A stretch of 48,206 nucleotides of DNA. Origin: Streptococcus sp. GTDB lineage: Bacteria; Bacillota; Bacilli; Lactobacillales; Streptococcaceae. The translations under genes were made by a program, and so were the position numbers. Each line of letters opens with the position of its first letter. The first letter of the stretch is position 1. The DNA lies in contig NZ_JAPJPF010000001.1 of assembly GCF_030825805.1 (NCBI RefSeq), forward strand, positions 1-48,206. The letters are read 5' to 3'. Under the pieces are notes generated by a model. That model was not told the origin of the DNA. It saw nothing but the letters and a program-made list of their open reading frames with translations, and made no database searches. Below, piece by piece: positions 42,220 through 48,206 of this stretch.

Positions 42220-45200
42220 CTAGTCCGTCGTTTCTTCACTTGCGACTGGGCTGGCTTCTGCTTTTTCTGACTCTGGAGATGCAGTCTGAGCAGGATCTGA
42301 AGCTTCTTCCTTATTCAGGTTAGGATCGCTTGTGGCAGGACTTTGAGGGGCTGGGGTTGCTTTGTCTGATTCCACTGTCACTGCTGTCGATGGCGCCGCT
42401 AGCAAATCATCTCGAAGGGCTTGGATCGCCTGTAACAAGGCTTTCTTGTCGCTCTTCGGATCAGCTAGTTGATCAAAGAGGGCTTCTAAGCGTTCAAACT
42501 GAGCATCACTGGCTCCTTTTTCGACCAATTGTTGGTGGAGAGCGATCAACTGGTTATAAATCTCTTGATAGAGGGCTACGTCTCCAAGTTGAGGTTCTTC
42601 TGTTTTCTTTTGCTTTTGTTGTTCAATCGTTTCACCAACTTCACGCAAAAGAGTTTTCCCAGTTGTCAAAGCCGTGTCAGCATCTGGCTCTTGGCGCACC
42701 TGTTCCAAACGTTCTTCAAAGTCAGGACGTTTGCTTTCTTCTACTTGTGGCAAAAGAGAGGTGATTTGTTCTACAAGTGCTGTCAAGAGACTGGAGCGTT
42801 GACGAGACTCTGTCTTTTCATCCAGGTCACCATAGACCCCCTTGAGGAAGTCGTAAACAGCTAGATTATAGGATGGAGCATCTGCTCCCTTTTGATCCAG
42901 AACTGTTTTTTCAATTGGATAGGTTGGAGCATTTTCCTGAGACACTAGTTGGTCAATGGCTTGCTTGGCTTGGTAGAGTTCCATGAAATGGGCTTTTGAA
43001 TCCCAAGCTTCTTCAAAGGCCTGAGCCCGGTAAAGCTTCAAAGCAAGGTCCGCTGCTGTCGCCCGCAATTCTGGTGTCAAGCGTGCATCACTTAAACTTT
43101 GGTAGAAATACTTAAGGTAGTCCACCGAAGTCACACCGGTCCGATCTTGCATCTCTTGAATGGCCTGCAACAATTTTCCTTCTTTCTCCAATCGTTGGCT
43201 ATCCTTGGCCGTATAGGCTTCCTGCAACTGAGAAACGAGGCTTTCTTTCTTGAGTTGGAAGGCTTCGGTATCTAGCAAGCGAACCTGCTCCAACAATTCC
43301 TGGTAGCGACGATCCAAGGCGGTTTCTTCTTTCGGTTTGACTTCCTGGGTCGCATGGATATATTCCTTGTCAACTTGGTCAAGACTAGCCAAGTAGCCTG
43401 CTGTCGAATTGCTTGGGAAGTTTTTAACAGTTTCTAAGAATTGACCCAAGTTCAACTCAATCCGTCTTTGTTGCAGAGGGTCTGAAGCGTACAAAGTCCG
43501 ACTTTCTGCTAGGAGTTGGTTGACCTTGGCCTCTACAGCTTTCTGATCCAAGTCACCTTTCTGGTAAGCTGCTTGGATGGTCGGCAGACGGTGAGCCAAG
43601 TAGTCCGCCAAGCCTGCTGAGCGCACCTTAATATAGTGGTTATGGTCCCCATGCGGAATGACAAACTGACCATTCTCGATTTGCATCGTATAAGGGGAAA
43701 TACCAGAGCGAAGTGCTGTTGCATAGAGCTCATTGATAAAGTCTAGCTCAGGATTTCCTGTTTCAAGTGGAATCCGGACATGTTCCTTCCGAACTGCATA
43801 AGGGTGGATATGGGTTGGATCGTATTCTTGGTCTGGATTGTTAAAGACAAAGAAACCATTGGAAATCTTGATAGCTTCCCGAGGGACGCCGTAGGTCTGG
43901 CTAATGTATTGGATTTTTTCTTCATCCGAAGCATCGCGCGAATAGGTCGCCACATCATCTGTCAGTGGCTGCCCCTTGTCCTCTTCCTTCTTACCAGCTA
44001 ATACTGCCTCTGCAGCTGCGATTTCTTGAGGTGAGAGATCCTTCTTGTAGAAGTAATGGGCATGGTCCCCGTGAGCGACCATATAGCCCTCGTCATCCTT
44101 GCTGATGACCTGATCTGCATGGAAACCATGATCATGTTCGCCTTCATGATGATGATCATGATCGGCTTCATGTTCCTCATGGTCATGCTTATGATGAGGA
44201 TCCTCCTTCTCGTGGTCCTGATCGACTGGTTTTGTGTCTGGGCTTGAAGGTTGAGTTGGCTTTTCTTCTGTCGCTACAGTCCCAGTTTGAGACCGGAGGA
44301 CTTGATACTGGCGTGCCAATTCCCGCTCTAAAGGCGAAAGCACACTATAAGGGATAAAATGGAAGTGATCCCCATGCGGATACACCACTCCTTGCTCTGT
44401 CCATTTGGTAATTTTGCTTGGATCAAAGACAGAACCATCCGACTCAACATGGCGCTCTGAAAGCGGGGTATGCTGCAGCTCTTTCTGTAGGCTTTCCAGA
44501 CTTCGCCCTTCTGTCGTCACTGTTGGATGGGGAAGAGGAGTGGAGAGCGCTGGAGTGACAGGCGCTGGAATCGGTTGATTCGGATTAACCGGTGCAGTCA
44601 ACTGGATAGAAGGGGGCAATACAGGTTTTACCTCATTTTTCCCCCCTCTACCATTTAAGATAGATAAGGCAGCAGCTAATTCTCCAGCTGATAAGGCGCT
44701 CTTCGGAATAAAGTGGTAATGGCCACCATGAGGCACGATGAAGCCATCCCCGGTATCAGAAATAACATCCCCAGGATGGAAGACATAGCCATCATCTGTC
44801 CGGTAGCCACCTTGACTTGGCTTGGCACCTGCTGTTAGACTGGCTACTGTTTTCCCTTCACGTAAGGCCTGACTCGGCTGACTGAAATCACGAGTTTGCC
44901 CAGATTTTTGGGCATTCTCTTTCGAAGCTGAAACCAGCTCTCCTTTTTTCTGTTGAGCAATTTCCTCCACTGAACGGACATTCAGCGTATGTTGCGGATC
45001 AGTTAGATAAAGGTAGTAGGTCCCATCCTTCTTGATAATATAGCCATCTCGTACCTGTGTGACAATGTCTGATTGTTTCAGTTGGTAAGTGGGGTCCCGT
45101 AAAATCAACTCCTCACTAAATATCGCATCGTAAGGGACCTTGCCATTGTAGTAATGGAAATGATCTCCATGGGAAGTCACAAAGCCCTCGTCAGTAATCT

Positions 45201-45426
45201 TAACCACAATCTGCTCTGCCTGGGTCTTTTCCTTCGAGTTGACGGATTCAATGCTCTCTTCCTGTTTGTTTGATTTGCTAGCTGACTTTTTCTTGTCTCC
45301 TTGTAAATACTGCACCTGATTCTGACTCTTTTTGTCTTCCTTGACTGGTGCTTGCTGACTTAAGGCATAGGCACATAAACCCAGACCTAATGTTGCTACT
45401 AATCCAATTGTTCCTTTTTTCTTCAT
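42220..45426 (-). CDS. pht: Pneumococcal-type histidine triad protein (Pht), zinc scavenging surface protein
   Basis: The 1068-residue surface protein has a signal-like N-terminus (TIGLVATLGLGLCAYALSQ, with a Cys in a lipobox-like place). Five HGxHxH triads lie near residues 86, 232, 349, 457 and 597 (HGDHFH, HGGHYH, HGDHFH, HGDHAH, HGDHNH), plus one related THIHPY. A His/Asp/Glu-rich run (about 410-445) should bind several Zn ions. A helical C-terminal half without triads, and an Ala/Pro/Ser/Glu-rich tail, follow. It lies 9 bp downstream of adcAII, whose product it is thought to supply with zinc, and is under the same AdcR-controlled promoter. It also binds host factors in pneumococci. It carries no LPXTG. 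Confidence 0.94.
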   Translation of the reverse strand: MKKKGTIGLVATLGLGLCAYALSQQAPVKEDKKSQNQVQYLQGDKKKSASKSNKQEESIESVNSKEKTQAEQIVVKITDEGFVTSHGDHFHYYNGKVPYDAIFSEELILRDPTYQLKQSDIVTQVRDGYIIKKDGTYYLYLTDPQHTLNVRSVEEIAQQKKGELVSASKENAQKSGQTRDFSQPSQALREGKTVASLTAGAKPSQGGYRTDDGYVFHPGDVISDTGDGFIVPHGGHYHFIPKSALSAGELAAALSILNGRGGKNEVKPVLPPSIQLTAPVNPNQPIPAPVTPALSTPLPHPTVTTEGRSLESLQKELQHTPLSERHVESDGSVFDPSKITKWTEQGVVYPHGDHFHFIPYSVLSPLERELARQYQVLRSQTGTVATEEKPTQPSSPDTKPVDQDHEKEDPHHKHDHEEHEADHDHHHEGEHDHGFHADQVISKDDEGYMVAHGDHAHYFYKKDLSPQEIAAAEAVLAGKKEEDKGQPLTDDVATYSRDASDEEKIQYISQTYGVPREAIKISNGFFVFNNPDQEYDPTHIHPYAVRKEHVRIPLETGNPELDFINELYATALRSGISPYTMQIENGQFVIPHGDHNHYIKVRSAGLADYLAHRLPTIQAAYQKGDLDQKAVEAKVNQLLAESRTLYASDPLQQRRIELNLGQFLETVKNFPSNSTAGYLASLDQVDKEYIHATQEVKPKEETALDRRYQELLEQVRLLDTEAFQLKKESLVSQLQEAYTAKDSQRLEKEGKLLQAIQEMQDRTGVTSVDYLKYFYQSLSDARLTPELRATAADLALKLYRAQAFEEAWDSKAHFMELYQAKQAIDQLVSQENAPTYPIEKTVLDQKGADAPSYNLAVYDFLKGVYGDLDEKTESRQRSSLLTALVEQITSLLPQVEESKRPDFEERLEQVRQEPDADTALTTGKTLLREVGETIEQQKQKKTEEPQLGDVALYQEIYNQLIALHQQLVEKGASDAQFERLEALFDQLADPKSDKKALLQAIQALRDDLLAAPSTAVTVESDKATPAPQSPATSDPNLNKEEASDPAQTASPESEKAEASPVASEETTD

Positions 45427-45435
45427 TCTTTCTAC

Positions 45436-46371
45436 TTACTCCTGTAATTCTTTCGCTAGACTAGCCATATTTTCTTCTAGGTTCTCCAAGAAATCTTTGT
45501 TATTTTCTGGATCTGCTTCGAGAGGATCCAAAACCTTCACTTTTGCTCCTGTCGCCTTGGCAATGCTATCGGCCACCTTGGACGAGGTATGCTTCTCAAC
45601 AAAGATGGTTTGAACTTGATAGTCCTTGACAAACTGCTGAATCTCAGCCAATTGACGGGCTGTTGGTTCCTGCTCAGGCGAGATCCCTGCGATTCCTAAT
45701 TGTTTCAAGCCAAAGCGCTTGGCTAGATAAGAGAAGGCTGTATGCTGGGTTACGAAGGTCTTTTGTGTCGCTTTTTCAAAGAGAGGCTGGTATTTAGCCA
45801 CCAAAGCCTCACAGCGTTTTTCAAGCTTTTGGGCATTGGCCTCATAATAACTTCTATTTTCTGGATCGATGTCTCCCAACTCTTTGGCGATGATCTTCCC
45901 TTCTTCGGCAATTTTCAGTGGATCCATCCAGGTATGAGGGTCATACAAGTGTTTAGCATCCTTCCCTTCCGTATCCTCGATGTCTTCTAAGCCAGCGACC
46001 TTATCCAATTCCATTCCTTTGCTGGCTTCGATGACCCGCAGTTTCGAGTCTTGCAAGCTAGGATCTAGACGTCCAGCCCAAGATTCGAGTGTTTGAGAAT
46101 GGTAGACGAAGACATCCGCATCATATATCTGGGCTGTCTCCTTGGCCGAAGGTTCGTAATCATGAATCCCAGCGCCAGACTGAACCATCCAGACCTCGTT
46201 GCGATCGCCTGAAATTTCCTTAACTAGAGAATAGACAGGATAAAAACTCGTCACAATTTTGAGACCCTTTTTAGTTGAGCCAGCTCCCGAACTTCTCTGG
46301 CTTCCACAAGCTACTAGCAACAAGAGACAGATGAATCCAATTCCTAAGGCTCTTAGTTTCCTCCCCAACAT
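45436..46371 (-). CDS. adcAII: AdcAII/Lmb zinc-binding lipoprotein
   Basis: The 311-residue lipoprotein of the ZnuA/PsaA/Lmb family has the lipobox LLVAC (Cys 22). Zinc ligands are expected at the His in GIHDYEPSAKE (about 71), at YDPHTWMDP (about 147) and at TQHTAFSYLAKRF (about 211), with an acidic fourth ligand at about 286. The single His-rich loop of AdcA is absent, as in AdcAII. It delivers zinc to the AdcBC permease, encoded elsewhere. AAAGGA precedes the ATG. The promoter has a perfect AdcR operator, and pht follows directly. Confidence 0.95.
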   Translation of the reverse strand: MLGRKLRALGIGFICLLLLVACGSQRSSGAGSTKKGLKIVTSFYPVYSLVKEISGDRNEVWMVQSGAGIHDYEPSAKETAQIYDADVFVYHSQTLESWAGRLDPSLQDSKLRVIEASKGMELDKVAGLEDIEDTEGKDAKHLYDPHTWMDPLKIAEEGKIIAKELGDIDPENRSYYEANAQKLEKRCEALVAKYQPLFEKATQKTFVTQHTAFSYLAKRFGLKQLGIAGISPEQEPTARQLAEIQQFVKDYQVQTIFVEKHTSSKVADSIAKATGAKVKVLDPLEADPENNKDFLENLEENMASLAKELQE

Positions 46372-46415
46372 GTATAAATCCTTTCTTTTTCTTAATTGGT
46401 TTATTAAACAGTTAA

Positions 46416-46427
46416 TTAACTAGTTAA
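46416..46427. promoter_or_regulatory. AdcR operator
   Basis: TTAACTAGTTAA matches the AdcR consensus TTAACYRGTTAA perfectly. It starts directly beside the -10 box of the adcAII promoter, so zinc-loaded AdcR should block transcription. Confidence 0.92.
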
Positions 46428-46455
46428 TGATAACGCTAATTTTTTAGTTTGTCAA
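46427..46455 (-). promoter_or_regulatory. Promoter of adcAII-pht
   Basis: TTGACA (46450-46455), 17 bp, TATCAT (46427-46432) on the minus strand, with the AdcR box just downstream. Confidence 0.85.
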
Positions 46456-46480
46456 GGATTTTTTGTATTTTTTATCACAC

Positions 46481-46507
46481 AAAAAAGAGGCCCCTAGGTG
46501 CCTCTTC
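46481..46507 (-). terminator. Terminator upstream of the adcAII promoter
   Basis: AAGAGGC-ACCTAGG-GGCCTCTT followed by T6 on the minus strand, stopping anything transcribed from the 46537-46647 stretch. Confidence 0.75.
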
Positions 46508-46536
46508 TATACTCTCGATTAGTTAGACAAGATTAA

Positions 46537-46647
46537 TCAAGCCTTGCGCTTATTTTTTCTTCTTTTTAAGGAGATAAGCTCCACCGCTTGTAGTACAAAG
46601 GCTAATACCAAGCTAATCAAGGAGATGGGGATACCAGTACTTAGCAC
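46537..46647 (-). pseudogene. Possible remnant or small membrane peptide gene
   Basis: From a GTG at 46647 the minus strand encodes 36 residues with one hydrophobic segment (GIPISLISLVLAFVLQAVE) and a basic end (LKRRKNKRKA) before TGA. The frame remains open upstream through the previous terminator without an ATG or a good ribosome binding site. It is either the tail of a lost membrane protein or a small single-span peptide. A TTGACA lies within it. The family is not recognised. Confidence 0.3.
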
Positions 46648-46671
46648 TCTTGTCAAGTCCGCAAAGAATAC

Positions 46672-46703
46672 AAAAAACCAGCCCTCTTTCAGAGCTGGTT
46701 ATC
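46672..46703 (-). terminator. Terminator of the CHAP protein gene
   Basis: AACCAGC-TCTGAAAGA-GGGCTGGTT followed by T6 on the minus strand, about 50 bp past the stop codon. Confidence 0.88.
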
Positions 46704-46752
46704 TTTCTATTATAGAAAAGTACTTAGGCAAAAATGCCGAGATACTTGCTTG

Positions 46753-48206
46753 TTATCTATAACGTGGTGTAGCAAAGCCTCGGATATTCCCGTGTCCGAT
46801 ACGGTAAACATTGCGTTTTACGGTTCCAACATAACCGGAATTTCCTTCAATTGTATGAATCAGTCCATTTTCAACGTATTCAACAATTCCAATATGATCC
46901 GCAAATCCATTATTCGGTTGAGAGTCTTGGTCCCAGTTAAAGGTAATGATATCACCTGACTTCGGTGTAGAAGCCCCATTCTCATTCCAAATACCTAGAT
47001 GTTTAAAGATTTGGATATGGCGTTCCACCCCACACTCACGACCAATCAAATGACTAAGCCCTTCGCGTTGGAAGACAGTTGTGACAAACACATCGCACCA
47101 ATCATCTGTATTTTTCACAGGATAACCTACTGGCAACGGATGAACACTATTGTAATCTCTGACCAATTTAAGGTGCTCTGGAGATCCAGTCTCAACGCCA
47201 ATCAAGCTTGATGCCGCCTTTAGAACTCGACCTAACTGACCATCTGCATCTTTTGCAGAAATATGCTTCAGATAGAGCTGATTTCTAGTTACAAAGTTCC
47301 GGTTCTCTACCTGCACCGTCGTGCCACCAACACCAACCTGACTACCATCACCCTGGATATAGTACAAATGGACATGGTAAGTACCTGTCGAAAACTTATG
47401 GTCAGAAGCCTTCACGCTTACCTTGTAAGTCCCATCGGATTGACGAGTCGCTTCATACCAAGTCAAATCATCCTGACCATTTACCTCAGACCAAGTTGGT
47501 ACTTGAACAGTACGTACACCTTTAGGACTATAGACATTACTGATAATGACATCGAAAGTGCCATTATCCTTGTTATTATTTTGAATCGTAATCGTAGCAG
47601 TCGGAGTTGATTTCTGAACTTCTACAACAGTCTCTGTAACATAACGGCGCTTGTTTTCTTGATCAATATAATGAACGTGAACTTGGTACTGTCCAACTGA
47701 GTTCTTGTGGTCACTTGCCTTGATCGTTGCTCGATAGGAACCATCAGCTTGACGAGTGGCCTTATGCCAGATTAAATCATCCTGACCTCCTGCTACACTC
47801 CATGATGGAATTAAAACTTCTTTCAAGCCAGTCGGTGATACTACATTACGAACTACTGCATCAAAGGTGCCTGTACTTGAGTTGTTGTTCTCAATCGAAA
47901 GCATCCCTTGCGGCTTAGATTGACGAACTTCTACAACAGTCTCTGTAACATAACGGCGCTTATTTTCTTGATCAATATAATGAACGTGAACTTGGTACTG
48001 TCCAACTGAGTTCTTGTGGTCACTTGCCTTGATCGTTGCTCGATAGGAACCATCAGCTTGACGAGTGGCCTTATGCCAGATTAAATCATCCTGACCTCCT
48101 GCTACACTCCATGATGGAATTAAAACTTCTTTCAAGCCAGTCGGTGATACTACATTACGAACTACTGCATCAAAGGTGCCTGTACTTGAGTTGTTGTTCT
48201 CAATCG
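46753..48206 (-). CDS. Surface/secreted CHAP-domain protein with GBS_Bsp-like repeats (partial, 5' end beyond window)
   Basis: Minus-strand frame open to the window edge, so the N-terminus is missing. Repeats of about 103 residues (GTFDAVVRNVVSPTGLKEVLIPSW.., KASDHKNSVGQYQVHVHYIDQ) resemble the GBS_Bsp-like family. Three lie in the window, the last (nearest the C-terminus) more diverged. A CHAP-type amidase/endopeptidase domain follows, with Cys in DWCDVFVTTVF, His in DHIGIVEYV and a polar residue near EGN. The protein is probably a peptidoglycan hydrolase for cell separation or biofilm matrix. The signal and any anchor are outside or absent here. Confidence 0.85.
   Translation of the reverse strand, partial: IENNNSSTGTFDAVVRNVVSPTGLKEVLIPSWSVAGGQDDLIWHKATRQADGSYRATIKASDHKNSVGQYQVHVHYIDQENKRRYVTETVVEVRQSKPQGMLSIENNNSSTGTFDAVVRNVVSPTGLKEVLIPSWSVAGGQDDLIWHKATRQADGSYRATIKASDHKNSVGQYQVHVHYIDQENKRRYVTETVVEVQKSTPTATITIQNNNKDNGTFDVIISNVYSPKGVRTVQVPTWSEVNGQDDLTWYEATRQSDGTYKVSVKASDHKFSTGTYHVHLYYIQGDGSQVGVGGTTVQVENRNFVTRNQLYLKHISAKDADGQLGRVLKAASSLIGVETGSPEHLKLVRDYNSVHPLPVGYPVKNTDDWCDVFVTTVFQREGLSHLIGRECGVERHIQIFKHLGIWNENGASTPKSGDIITFNWDQDSQPNNGFADHIGIVEYVENGLIHTIEGNSGYVGTVKRNVYRIGHGNIRGFATPRYR
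47616..48206 (-). repeat. Near-identical 309-bp tandem repeats
   Basis: Copy A 47616-47924 and copy B 47925-48206 (cut by the window) share almost every base; I see one difference, in the GCGCTTG/GCGCTTA position near the start of each. The period is 309 bp, or 103 codons. The identity points to recent duplication or gene conversion, so copy number is probably variable and assembly-sensitive. Confidence 0.9.

Noticed and set aside
47263..47610. Plus-strand 115-codon frame in the CHAP gene
   Set aside because: Antisense to the GBS_Bsp-like repeats; no promoter or domain.

Overview
The window is chromosomal DNA from a Streptococcus of the mitis/sanguinis type; S. parasanguinis or a close relative is my best guess, but the species is inference. 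The evidence is the conserved streptococcal gene set (purA, tadA, ffs, pgi, hslO-dusB, ctsR-clpC, rpsB-tsf, rpmG-secE-nusG, pbp2a), YSIRK/LPXTG surface enzymes (BgaA-like beta-galactosidase and a fucosidase), a Pht histidine-triad protein with an AdcAII/Lmb zinc lipoprotein under a perfect AdcR box, and a fused GshF glutathione enzyme. No prophage, plasmid or CRISPR array is visible. The only mobile-element trace is a scar of an IS3-type left end.

Layout. 1-2300: two related single-pass membrane proteins, one with a 12-residue tandem-repeat head. 2300-9100: pgi, a hairpin-rich spacer, the SRP RNA gene, tadA, purA, and divergent gshF. 9100-11800: a decayed ADP-ribosylglycohydrolase gene, hslO-dusB, and an IS scar. 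11800-13550: an XRE regulator with two DUF3278-type and one small membrane protein, under a promoter with an inverted repeat. 13750-16400: the NAD salvage operon nadR-pnuC-nrtR. 16600-21300: a lipoprotein, then ctsR-clpC running into an ECF-S component and a DUF4430 lipoprotein. 21500-32100: cell-wall fucosidase and BgaA, with a cre-like site upstream of bgaA. 32360-37240: a COG2426 membrane protein, tsf/rpsB, tRNA-Cys, a lipoprotein, nusG, secE and rpmG. 37360-41900: a zinc metallopeptidase, pbp2a and a divergent RluA-type pseudouridine synthase. 42200-46400: the zinc operon adcAII-pht. 46750 to the end: a secreted CHAP protein with near-identical 309-bp repeats that runs off the window.

The genes combine core translation, secretion and proteostasis functions with a host-interaction layer: glycan trimming by the fucosidase and galactosidase, zinc capture, wall remodelling by PBP2a and the CHAP protein, and NAD precursor salvage. 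Several intergenic sequences are more than spacers. There is a dispersed element of about 185 bp carrying an outward-reading terminator at each end (three copies), a 137-nt multibranched inverted-repeat element, a hairpin and direct-repeat array next to ffs, and three genes whose extended -10 boxes lie only 6-7 nt from the ATG, suggesting leaderless transcripts.
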